DNA of 64,000 bases from Lamellibrachia columna (lineage: Eukaryota; Annelida; Polychaeta; Sabellida; Siboglinidae), in assembly GCA_963662155.1 (NCBI GenBank), contig OY759274.1, forward strand, positions 47,697,577 to 47,761,576, written 5' to 3'. The notes under the pieces were generated by a model that saw only the letters and a list, made by a program, of their open reading frames with translations, was not told the DNA's origin and made no database searches. A program made the translations under genes and the position numbers. Below are positions 1 to 11,200 of the stretch, in pieces (within the stretch, counting starts at the first letter, position 1; each line of letters begins with the position of its first letter).

Positions 1-3000
1 CAGCGATAAGAACGCACTAGTGAAGACAGCGATAAGAACGCACTAGTGAAGACAGCAATAATAACGCACTAGTGAAGACAGCGATAAGAACACACTAGTG
101 AAGACAGAGATAAGAACGCTCTAGTGAAGACAGCGATAAGAACGCTCTAGTGAAGACAGCGATAAGAACGCACTAGTGAAGACAGCGATAAGAACGCACT
201 AGTGAAGACAGCGATAATAACGCACTAGTGAAGACAGCGATAATAATGCACTAGTGAAGACAGCAATAATAACGCACTAGTGAAGACAGCGATAATAACG
301 CACTAGTGAAGACAGCGATAAGAATGCACTAGTGAAGACAGCGATAAGAACGCTCTAGTGAAGACAGCGATAAGAACGCACTAGTGAAGACAGCGATAAT
401 AACGCACTAGTGAAGACAGCGATAAGAACACACTAGTGAAGACAGCGATAAGAACGCTCTAGTGAAGACAGTGATAAGAACGCTCTAGTGAAGACAGCGA
501 TAAGAACGCACTAGTGAAGACAGCGATAAGAACGCACTAGTGAAGACAGCGATAAGAACGCACTAGTGAAGACAGCGATAAGAACGCACTAGTGAAGACA
601 GCGATAAGAACGCACTAGTGAAGACAGCGATAAGAACACACTAGTGAAGACAGCGATAATAACGCACTAGTGAAGACAGCGATAAGAACACACTAGTGAA
701 GACAGCGATAATAACGCACTAGTGAAGACAGCGATAAGAACGCACCAGTGAAGACAGCGATAAGAATGCACTAGTGAAGACAGCGATAAGAACGCTCTAG
801 TGAAGACAGCGATAAGAACGCTCTAGTGAAGACAGCGATAAGAACGCACTAGTGAAGACAGCGATAAGAACGCACTAGTGAAGACAGCAATAATAACGCA
901 CTAGTGAAGACAGCGATAAGAACGCACTAGTGAAGACAGCGATAAGAACGCACTAGTGAAGACAGCGATAAGAACGCTCTAGTGAAGACAGCGATAAGAA
1001 CGCACTAGTGAAGACAGCGATAAGAACGCACTAGTGAAGACAGCAATAAGAACGCACTAGTGAAGACAGCGATAAGAACACACTAGTGAAGACAGCAATA
1101 AGAACGCACTAGTGAAGACAGCGATAAGAACGCACTAGTGAAGACAGCGATAAGAACGCACTAGTGAAGACAGCGATAAGAACGCACTAGTGAAGACAGC
1201 GATAAGAATGCACTAGTGAAGACAGCGATAATAACGCACTAGTGAAGACAGCAATAAGAACGCTCTAGTGAAGACAGCGATAAGAACGCACTAGTGAAGA
1301 CAGCGATAAGAACGCACTAGTGAAGACAGCGATAAGAACGCACTAGTGAAGACAGCGATAAGAACGCTCTAGTGAAGACAGCGATAAGAACGCACTAGTG
1401 AAGACAGCGATAATAACGCACTAGTGAAGACAGCGATAAGAACGCACTAGTGAAGACAGCGATAATAACGCACTAGTGAAGACAGCGATAATAACGCACT
1501 AGTGAAGACAGCGATAAGAACGCACTAGTGAAGACAGCGATAAGAACGCACTAGTGAAGACAGCGATAAGAACGCACTAGTGAAGACAGCGATAAGAACG
1601 CACTAGTGAAGACAGCGATAAGAACGCACTAGTGAAGACAGCGATAAGAACGCACTAGTGAAGACAGCGATAAGAACGCACTAGTGAAGACAGCGATAAG
1701 AACGCACTAGTGAAGACAGCGATAAGAACGCTCTAGTGAAGACAGCGATAAGAACCCACTAGTGAAGACAGCGATAAGAACGCACTAGTGAAGACAGCGA
1801 TAAGAACGCACTAGTGAAGACAGCGATAAGAACGCACTAGTGAAGACAGCAATAATAACGCACTAGTGAAGACAGCGATAAGAACGCACTAGTGAAGACA
1901 GCGATAAGAACACACTAGTGAAGACAGCGATAAGAATGCACTAGTGAAGACAGCGATAAGAACGCTCTAGTGAAGACAGCGATAAGAACACGCTAGTGAA
2001 GACAGCGATAAGAACGCACTAGTGAAGACAGCGATAAGAACGCACTAGTGAAGACAGCGATAAGAACGCACTAGTGAAGACAGCAATAAGAACGCTCTAG
2101 TGAAGACAGCGATAATAACGCACTAGTGAAGACAGCGATAAGAACGCACTAGTGAAGACAGCGATAAGAACGCACTAGTGAAGACAGCGATAAGAACGCT
2201 CTAGTGAAGACAGCGATAAGAACGCACTAGTGAAGACAGCGATAATAACGCACTAGTGAAGACAGCGATAAGAACGCACTAGTGAAGACAGCGATAATAA
2301 CGCACTAGTGAAGACAGCGATAATAACGCACTAGTGAAGACAGCGATAAGAACGCACTAGTGAAGACAGCGATAAGAACGCACTAGTGAAGACAGCGATA
2401 AGAACGCACTAGTGAAGACAGCGATAAGAACGCACTAGTGAAGACAGCGATAAGAACGAACTAGTGAAGACAGCAATAAGAACGCACTAGTGAAGACAGC
2501 GATAAGAACGCACTAGTGAAGACAGCGATAAGAACGCTCTAGTGAAGACAGCGATAAGAACCCACTAGTGAAGACAGCGATAAGAACGCACTAGTGAAGA
2601 CAGCGATAAGAACACACTAGTGAAGACAGCGATAAGAACGCACTAGTGAAGACAGCGATAATAACGCACTAGTGAAGACAGCGATAAGAACGCACTAGTG
2701 AAGACAGCGATAATAACGCACTAGTGAAGACAGCGATAATAACGCACTAGTGAAGACAGCGATAAGAACGCACTAGTGAAGACGGCGATAAGAACGCACT
2801 AGTGAAGACGGCGATAAGAACGCACTAGTGAAGACAGCGATAAGAACGCACTAGTGAAGACAGCGATAAGAACGCACTAGTGAAGACAGCGATAAGAACG
2901 AACTAGTGAAGACAGCAATAAGAACGCACTAGTGAAGACAGCGATAAGAACGCACTAGTGAAGACAGCGATAAGAACGCTCTAGTGAAGACAGCGATAAG

Positions 3001-4425
3001 AACCCACTAGTGAAGACAGCGATAAGAACGCACTAGTGAAGACAGCGATAAGAACACACTAGTGAAGACAGCGATAAGAACGCACTAGTGAAGACAGCAA
3101 TAATAACGCACTAGTGAAGACAGCGATAAGAACGCACTAGTGAAGACAGCGATAAGAACACACTAGTGAAGACAGCGATAAGAATGCACTAGTGAAGACA
3201 GCGATAAGAACGCTCTAGTGAAGACAGCGATAAGAACACGCTAGTGAAGACAGCGATAAGAACGCGCTAGTGAAGACAGCGATAAGAACGCACTAGTGAA
3301 GACAGCGATAAGAACGCACTAGTGAAGACAGCGATAAGAACGCACTAGTGAAGACAGCGATAAGAACGCACTAGTGAAGACAGCGATAAGAACACACTAG
3401 TGAAGACAGCAATAATAACGCACTAGTGAAGACAGCGATAAGAACGCACTAGTGAAGACAGCGATAAGAACGCACACTAGTGAAGACAGCGATAAGAACA
3501 CACCAGTGAAGACAGCGATAAGAACGCACTAGTGAAGACAGCGATAATAACGCACTAGTGAAGACAGCGATAAGAACGCACTAGTGAAGACAGCAATAAT
3601 AACGCACTGTGAAGACAGCGATAAGAACGCACTAGTGAAGACAGCGATAAAAACGCACTAATGAAGACAGCGATAAGAACGCACTAGTGAAGACAGCGAT
3701 AAGAACGCACTAGTGAAGACAGCGATAAGAACGCACTAGTGAAGACAGCGATAAGAACGCACTAGTGAAGACAGCGATAAGAACGCACTAGTGAAGACTG
3801 CGATAAGAACGCACTAGTGAAGACAGCGATAAGAACGCACTAGTGAAGACAGCGATAAGAACGCACTAGTGAAGACAGCGATAAGAACGCACTAGTGAAG
3901 ACAGCGATAACGCACTGGTGAAGACAGCGATAAGAACGCACTAGTGAAGACAGCGATAAGAACGCACTAGTGAAGACAGCGATAAGAACGCACTAGTGAA
4001 GACAGCGATAAGAACGCACTAGTGAAGACAGCGATAAGAACGCACTAGTGAAGACAGCGATAAGAACACACTAGTGAAGACAGCGATAAGAACGCACTAG
4101 TGAAGACAGCGATAAGAACGCACTAGTGAAGACAGCAATAAGAACGCACTAGTGAAGACAGCGATAAGAACGCACTAGTGAAGACAGAGATAAGAACGCA
4201 CTAGTGAAGACAGCGATAAGAACGCACTAGTGAAGACAGCGATAAGAACGCACTAGTGAAGACAGAGATAAGAACGCACTAGTGAAGACAGCAATAAGAA
4301 CGCACTAGTGAAGACAGCGATAAGAACGCACTAGTGAAGACAGAGATAAGAATGCACTAGTGAAGACAGCGATAAGAACGCACTAGTGAAGACAGCGATA
4401 AGAACGCACTAGTGAAGACAGCATT
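1..4425. repeat. 26-bp satellite, ~170 copies, truncated by window edge
   Basis: The unit begins CAGCGATAAGAACG and continues CACTAGTGAAGA. Point variants recur at fixed positions (CGATAAG/CGATAAT/CAATAAT; AACGCACT/AACGCTCT/AACACACT/AATGCACT). Blocks of variants repeat: for example, the order around 1250-1450 is nearly repeated at 2090-2290, which shows higher-order duplication. Every unit contains CTAGTGA, with stops, so no long frame exists. The left boundary is outside the window. Confidence 0.98.
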
Positions 4426-4429
4426 AACA

Positions 4430-5830
4430 ATACATCTTAACAAATCTTAACACAAACTGGCCAATATCAGAGGAAGCACTTGACAACATTCCAAATAACA
4501 TCCCTGAACTGGTTGGACCCACCATTCTCAGAAGGTTGTCAAAGCAATGAAGTCAATGAAAGCACCTTGTACTGATCGCATAACAGCTGAAGCTTTCAAA
4601 GCAGGCAGAGAGAAGATGGCTGAGATGCTCCTAAAAATATGCAATGCAGCATAGCATCAGGAATTGGTGCAGAAGTATGATCAACCCAATATACAAGAAA
4701 GAGTGCAAGTTACCCCATCAAACTACCAAGTAATTTCCCTGATATCCATACCGCATAAAGTCTTCTGCAAGTGATACTTATGAGGATAGGTGACAACATT
4801 GACACATCTATCAAAGCAGCAGTTTGGATTAAGAACAGAGAGACAGTAGATCCTATCTTCATTGTACGACAGATCATAGATAAGGCAAATGGGCACCAGG
4901 TCCTGCTGCATTGAAATTTTGTGGACTTCAAGGCTGCATTTGATAATATCTGGAGAAGGGCATTGTGGAAGATGTTGAGGTTTATTGAGGTGGATCCCAA
5001 GATTACATCACTAATCGAAGCTATCGATAATGTTGAATGTGCAGTCATCATCAATGGTCGACTGACAGGATGGTTGAGGAAACAGAAGTGAGACAGGACT
5101 GTTTGTTATCACCTGTCTTGTTCAGTTTGTTCCTGGAGTTTGTCAAGGCAAACCTGCAGAAGGATTTCAAGCTAGATATCAACTTCAGCTTTGACATCAG
5201 ATATGCAGATGACACAACAATTTTGTCCACCATGTTTGAGAAGCTACAACTCTAAACTGAAGAACTTCAAGCTGCCTGTAAGAAATGGGGTATGAAAATC
5301 AACATCTCCAAATGCAAGGTCATCATTTCATCGGAGAAGCGTATTATTCTGGAAGGCGAAGAAATTGAGACTTTGGGAGAGTTCTGCTTCTTGGGTAGCG
5401 CAGACCCATCTACAGAGAGAGATGTTAGTTGATGTATAGCCTTAGCATCGGCAGCCTTTGGTAGACTCAGAAATGGTATATTTTCCAACAGAAGTATCTC
5501 AACAAGACTGAAAGCCAGATTATATGGAGCCCTTACACTGCCATTAGCAATCTATGGTACAGAGGTACACGGGAGGTTTTTGTCGTCAGACACAGAGGAC
5601 TCAGGTGGTTTGGGCACATTTGCCATATGCTAAGAGATAACATCATTAGGCAATGATACAAACAAAGGACAGCAGAGGAGAGGAAGACCACTGAAATGGT
5701 GGAGTGACTAGATCAGGAATGATACTGGGCTCCGCTATTGACAGCAGAGCGGCATGCCATAAATAGAACATAATGGAGGGGTGCAACTTCCTGGACGACA
5801 GCGAGGGGTCACTATGGCCTATACTTTTAA
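4430..5830 (+). pseudogene. Decayed LINE-type (non-LTR) reverse transcriptase
   Basis: Conceptual translation across several frameshifts gives RT blocks in the right order: FIVRQIIDKANG then FVDFKAAFDNIW at about 4858-4970 (RT motif A, VDF..AFD), ALWKMLRFIEV, INGRLTGWL, EVRQDCLLSPVLFSLFLEF at about 5080-5140, and IRYADDTTIL at about 5195-5225 (YADD catalytic motif). Further on are GMKINISKCKV-like and LGSADPS-like pieces, then RGLRWFGHICHM at about 5600 and DTGLRY...ERHAINRT, which match the C-terminal GRPxKRW...W tail of such elements. No single frame exceeds about 115 codons, so it is dead. The clade is uncertain. Confidence 0.82.
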
Positions 5831-5951
5831 GTCCAGTCAAGTTTTAAGTCAAGTCAGTCAAGTACGTCAATCATGTTCTACTAACATGTTCAATCATTGT
5901 GTGGTACCAAGTAACTCTCGCTGCTGTAGTTTCCTGGGAAACATGAGTGTC

Positions 5952-6640
5952 TCAACCCACCCAGTGGCTCAACCAACCCAGTGGCTCAACCCACCCAGTG
6001 GCTCAACTAACCCAGTGTCTCAACCAACCCTGTGGCTCAACCAACCCAGTGGCTCAACCAACCCAGTGTCTCAACCCACCCAGTGGCTCAACCAACCCAG
6101 TGTCTCAACCCACCCAGTGGCTCAACTAACCCAGTGTCTCAACCCACCCAGTGGCTCAACTAACCCAGTGGCTCAACCAACCCAGTGTCTCAACCAACCC
6201 AGTGTCTCAACCCACCCAGTGGCTCAACCCACCCAGTGGCTCAACTAACCCAGTGGCTCAACTAACCCAGTGTCTCAACCAACCCAGTGGCTCAACCAAC
6301 CCAGTGTCTCAACCCACCCAGTGGCTCAACCAACCCAGTGTCTCAACCCACCCAGTGGCTCAACCAACCCAGTGGCTCAACCAACCCAGTGTCTCAACCC
6401 ACCCAGTGGCTCAACCAACCCAGTGGCTCAACCAACCCAGTGGCTCAACCCACCCAGTGGCTCAACCAACCCAGTGGCTCAACCAACCCAGTGGCTCAAC
6501 CAACCCAGTGGCTCAACTAACCCAGTGGCTGAACCAACCCAGTGGCTCAACCAACCCAGTGGCTCAACTAACCCAGTGTCTCAACCCACCCAGTGGCTCA
6601 ACCAACCCAGTGGCTCAACCCACCCTGTGGCTCAACTAAC
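5952..6640. repeat. 16-bp minisatellite (~43 copies) after the LINE
   Basis: The unit is CCAGTGGCTCAACCAA, with GTGTCT and CCCACC variants. Sixteen is not a multiple of three and the unit has few stops, so open frames of up to 162 codons appear in all plus frames (QPTQWLN repeats). These are spurious. The array sits between the RT fossil and a LINE-like 3' tail, so it may have grown inside the element's 3' region. Confidence 0.95.
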
Positions 6641-6790
6641 ACTGCCTTCCCCTGTGTTTGTATTAAGTTGAGTATTTTTTTGCAGGTTTTTCTACTTTGT
6701 CATTTTAACTCCTTGCTGTATTTTTATCAAAGTATATCCATGTTTTTGGACCAATAAAGGTATTATTATTATTACTATGGGAAATTTATT
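6641..6790 (+). mobile_element. Probable LINE 3' tail
   Basis: A short single-copy stretch ends in AATAAAGGTATTATTATTAT at about 6753-6774. A polyadenylation-like AATAAA followed by a simple ATT repeat is typical of non-LTR 3' ends. It lies downstream of the RT fossil on the same strand, so it is taken as that element's end. Confidence 0.45.
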
Positions 6791-6877
6791 TATGGAATGC
6801 CTTCAAAACTATTAACATTATCAAGTATCTCTATGTGAATGCAGAATGTTCAATAAAGATGGAAAAAGAAAAAACCG

Positions 6878-7380
6878 TAAACTTTTAAAGTAACCACCGG
6901 CATAAGACAAGTGACAAGGTTGTATACTTTTAAAGTAACCACCGGCATAAGACAAGTGACAAGGTTGTATACTTTTAAAGTAACCACCGGCATAAGACAA
7001 GTGACAAGGTTGTATACTTTTAAAGTAACCACCGGCATAAGACAAGTGACAAGGTTCTATACTTTTAAAGTAACCACCGGCATAAGACAAGTGACAAGGT
7101 TGTATACTTTTAAAGTAACCACCGGCATAAGACAAGTGACAAGGTTGTATACTTTTAAAGTAACCACCGGCATAAGACAAGTGACAAGGTTGTATACTTT
7201 TAAAGTAACCACCGGCATAAGACAAGTGACAAGGTTGTATACTTTTAAAGTAACCACCGGCATAAGACAAGTGACAAGGTTGTATACTTTTAAAGTAACC
7301 ACCGGCATAAGACAAGTGACAAGGTTGTATACTTTTAAAGTAACCACCGGCATAAGACAAGTGACAAGGTTGTATACTTT
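6878..7380. repeat. 45-bp minisatellite, 11 copies
   Basis: The unit contains CTTTTAAAGTAACCACCGGC then ATAAGACAAGTGACAAGG. Copies are nearly identical, one differing by TTCTATAC, so expansion is recent. The 45-bp length is a multiple of three and stop-free in frames on both strands, which creates frames of 166 and 195 codons (minus: SIQPCHLSYAGGYFK). There is no start context or unique domain, so they are treated as non-coding. Confidence 0.96.
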
Positions 7381-7745
7381 CACCTGTCTTGTTTGGAATT
7401 GTCTTCACTAATAAATACTACAATATGTTAACATACGACAAATAGGCAGTCATTTTATGAAATATAAATGCTACCTTACAGATGTGATAAACCAGAATTA
7501 ATACTTTCCATGGTGGATGGCTTAAGATATATAAAAGCAATAAAGCACGAAGTGCAAGTATTTGTGGCGGGTTAATATATTCTCAATATTCACATTTATT
7601 GTCAATGACGCTTTTTCTTTAAACTTGTGGTTTCCATATAAACTAGGTAATTTCAGGCCAATAGAATCAGAAAACTGTTAATATCAGTAGAAATCATCTA
7701 CTATATGATAGATGAGACCAAAACCCTGTAGTTGACTAATAAACT

Positions 7746-8195
7746 GTGAACAATGGCAGAGTATTCAGTACAAACCTTGAGGATGCTACAGAGTTCTGCC
7801 AGCGTCTCCAGGTGGTTTATGTGAACAATGGCAGAGTATTCAGTACAAACCTTGAGGATGCTACAGAGTTCTGCCAGCGTCTCCAGGTGGTTTATGTGAA
7901 CAATGGCAGAGTATTCAGTACAAACCTTGAGGATGCTACAGAGTTCTGCCAGCGTCTCCAGGTGGTTTATGTGAACAATGGCAGAGTATTCAGTACAAAC
8001 CTTGAGGATGCTACAGAGTTCTGCCAGCGACTCCAGGTGGTTTATGTGAACAATGGCAGAGTATTCAGTACAAACCTTGAGGATGCTACAGAGTTCTGCC
8101 AGCGTCTCCAGGTGGTTTATGTGAACAATGGCAGAGTATTCAGTACAAACCTTGAGGATGCTACAGAGTTCTGCCAGCGTCTCCAGGTGGTTTAT
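7746..8195. repeat. 75-bp minisatellite made of COG3 exon J end + splice donor, 6 copies
   Basis: On the minus strand each unit holds about 50 nt of exon J ([16 protein letters not shown]), the donor AAG|GTTTGT, and about 25 nt of intron. Donor G positions are 8150, 8075, 8000, 7925, 7850 and 7775. Seventy-five bp is 25 codons, and the frame stays open through all copies, ending at a stop at 7701. Copies are almost identical; one has GCGACTCC, changing Thr to Ser. The unit junction shows similarity between ATTATTCACATAA of the exon and ATTGTTCACATAA of the repeat. Confidence 0.95.
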
Positions 8196-8256
8196 GTGAA
8201 TAATGAGTGGCCGAAACACATCGTACAACTTGTGACAAAATCCTTCCAACATTGAG
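8151..8256 (-). CDS. COG3: COG3 exon J (most 3' exon in window)
   Basis: The 106-nt exon gives one base completing Asp, then 35 codons from [20 protein letters not shown] through HLETLAEL to [16 protein letters not shown].(I/N)HLETL.ELC.ILK is nearly identical to vertebrate COG3. The acceptor is GTCTGGTTGTAG. The first donor is AAG|GTTTGT at 8150. The same donor plus ~50 exon bases recur five more times at 75-bp steps downstream, so the functional donor could in principle be any of six. The most upstream one is annotated because it fits the family's exon end. Confidence 0.92.
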
Positions 8257-11200
8257 CTACAACCAGACAGCAGTTTTTTGCACACCTCCCCATTTCTGTG
8301 CAGCAAACAACGTTCTATATTCAGTTGAAAATGGTGTAGGTATGAAAATTAAGTACAAAAATACTTAAAAGATAAATTCTAAAAAATGTCCGCATAGATT
8401 AGACGAATGCTATGTCATGACTGTCACGTATTACATCTGGTTTCTGTTACAAAATATATTTACAAACTGTTAAATTATGAATTAGCCAACTAATTCTAAG
8501 ATTAACACATTTTTTATTAACCTAAACACAAAACATCATCATATTAAGGTAACTGTTCTTCATTATACAGTGAACAAATCAATGGCATAATTGTAACATA
8601 ACTGCTAGGGCTGATATACTTACTCAAGGAGGGGGGTAGGCTGGGAGAAGAAATGAGAAAACAGGTGATGTTCATCTTCACAGACATGAACCATGAAGGC
8701 ACTACCACTTCGAACCTGAAACAGATACATGAACTATGAAGGTACTACCACTTTGAACCTGAAACAGACATGTGAACCATTAAGGCACTACCACTTCTAA
8801 CCTGAAACAGATATGTGAATTATGAAGGCACTACCACTTCAAACCTGAAACAGACACGTGAACCATGAAGGCACTACCACTTTGAACCTGAAACAGACAC
8901 GTGAACCATGAAGGCACTACCACTTCAAACCTCTGCAAATGCTTCAACAATGAAGCTGCTTATGGTTTAGATATGGGTAATCTTTTAGTTGTTTCCAACA
9001 CTCGGCAATGTTCCATTAACTGACTAGTCTGTATGTTGTGGTTACTACAATTGTATGGTTTTTCGAGGTCTCATTCAACTAGCCTTTTTTAGAACATTAT
9101 CACCAAGTCCAAGCCGACCGCTATATGCTGGCATCGAGGGTGGTTACTGCCAAGGTGCATACCATCCTCAATGGTTCTTTTACGTCCCAAATTAAATAAG
9201 ACGGGACCGACATTAACGTGATCATCCGAGTCAAGAGAGATACACAGTCTCCAATGTTGAGAGCCAGGTTTTTACACCAAACATACATAAGCCCGGTCCA
9301 GGTGTTGAACTCAGAACTGTCATGGAAGCGGATGTGCTAACCACTACACTACCACAACCCTAATAATAATAATGTACTAATAAATCAACTATTTCATCAC
9401 AATGGCCAGGGTTCACTGAATTACTTTAATTTTGTATTTGAGTAAAAGGAAAAAGTAATTCACCTAAAAACTACTTGAGTAAAAGTAGAAGTAAAAGTAC
9501 AACACTTAGAAATAACAACAAAATCATGAGTAATATTATATAAATTACACAGCTTGCATCTGGCAACTGTTTTGCAACCACTCTGCCTATAACAAAGTGT
9601 TCCCAGACAGCCTTAGCTGGTCAATCGGTCTGCCACCCTTGAACATGGTGCTCACTTGGATGTTTGGAAAATTAAATTAGCATTAATGAGAGCTTACAAC
9701 ATCAAATAAGTTCAGTTAAATACAGAAATGAATTAATGATGAGGCACAATCTGTCTTTTTATCGACTGTTCCACTGGGGTATGGGAGGAGCTAGATTGTA
9801 CAACAGGATATGTATACACAGGTGTGATTGTATCTGAGTAGGTAGAGGGTCAGTCCAGTAGTAGTAGTAGCCTCTCAGGGAAACTGGTCAGACGTAATAC
9901 AACCTAGCACTGCCCATAGTAAAATTAACAAAGACATTTGATGCCTAGCTGATGAAGCCATCTGGCTTGTGAACCCTCACCTTCTCATGTCTTCCCAGAC
10001 ATGTCTTATCAGCTCACACAAACATTGAAACAACACGCTTTAGCAGCTAGCTGGGTTGGTTACCTGGTACCAGCTGGGGCTAGAATTGATCAGAAGACAG
10101 ACCAGTGCAACAGAGGAATGCTGTTGCTAATTGCAATTAAAAGTGCCCTGTCTGGGCCCCTGTCCCTGTCTGGGCCCCTGTGGTCAGCTTGAATAAGCCA
10201 ATGCTGGGAAAAGATGGCAGACTATCAATTCTTTACTCTTTAGTTTTTGTATAGTAATCATTATTATGAATTTATTAAACATCTCAATATGAATTTTATT
10301 CATGAAAGTAAAATGCTGTTTAATGTTGACGTAAGACAGTAAAGCCGTTGCTGACAATGGGCGAAAATCGGTGACGTTTTTGATCCACGATGCGCATTCG
10401 CTCACGAATATCAGAATTTTGTCAGTGTATGGGGATTATCAATATATTGTTGAAATTGCAAATTTAAATATTTATAATACATATTGGAAATTTACTGATT
10501 AATAGTTTATATGGTGCAACGGAGACATTTGCATCATAGTTTGAGATGGCGTTCAAGCGTTGTGCGCTCGAAGTGGCATTTCATGTCAATGGCCTTGACC
10601 TGACCTATACTAATATTCGGCAGACTTCGTTCACTGACCTATATATAAAACAATGGTTGCGAATATTATCGCAAACTGGCATGCGAATGGATGATATTAA
10701 TAGCCTTTGGCCTGGCGACTATGCACAGTTTATGAAATGTCGCTGATGGTGGGTGCTACAGGCAGCCGCGGTTTCGCCAAAAAAATTAAACAAAAATATA
10801 TTGCGAAGTAAATAAAAGTAACAAAGTGAAAAGCGTTACTTTAGATAAAACTACTTTGTTACTATCCTTTGTTACTATCCTTGAATGGATGATCCGGTTT
10901 CTTGTTATGCTTATATTAAGCTTATATTAAGCATAATTACCTCTCAAGAAACTTGAAGTTTGTTCTTAATATTTCGACTGCATCTCGCAGTCTTCTTCAG
11001 CTGAAGAAGACTGCAAGATGCAGTCGAAATATTCAGAACAAACTTCAAGTTTCTTGAGAGGTAATTATGCTTAATATTAATAACCAAGAAACCGGATCAT
11101 CTATCCATTCAAGGATCATTCGACAACACGAACGAGAGGTTGTGAAAACGTTACGGGGGCTGGAGAAAACGACGAGGAAGTTAGCTTGCTGGAAGAACCA

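Larger units (their letters stand above)
1..8150. other. Sequence 3' of the last visible COG3 exon (probably intron)
   Basis: No further COG3 exon was recognised here, so the stretch is probably intronic. It holds the 26-bp satellite, a LINE relic, and 16-bp, 45-bp and 75-bp arrays. The single-copy piece 7385-7740 shows nothing beyond AT-rich sequence. The missing C-terminal COG3 exons must lie below position 1 or have diverged beyond recognition. Confidence 0.6.

Noticed and set aside
1..4425. CRISPR array (regular 26-bp repetition)
   Set aside because: There are no unique spacers between repeats, units are head to tail, no cas genes exist and the DNA is eukaryotic.
5781..5835. Short start of a new plus-strand gene (MQLPGRQRGVTMAYTF)
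   Set aside because: TTSWTTARG/GRQRG-type words here are the degraded C-terminal end of the LINE, and the frame then runs into the 16-bp array.
5781..6671. QPTQWLN-type frames suggesting a low-complexity secreted protein
   Set aside because: Produced by a 16-bp repeat in several frames at once, between a dead LINE and its tail.
6821..7411. Frames of 195 (minus) and 166 (plus) codons with SIQPCHLSYAGGYFK or RLYTFKVTTGIRQVT repeats
   Set aside because: A 45-bp repeat open on both strands; nothing else supports coding, and it does not match the next expected COG3 segment.
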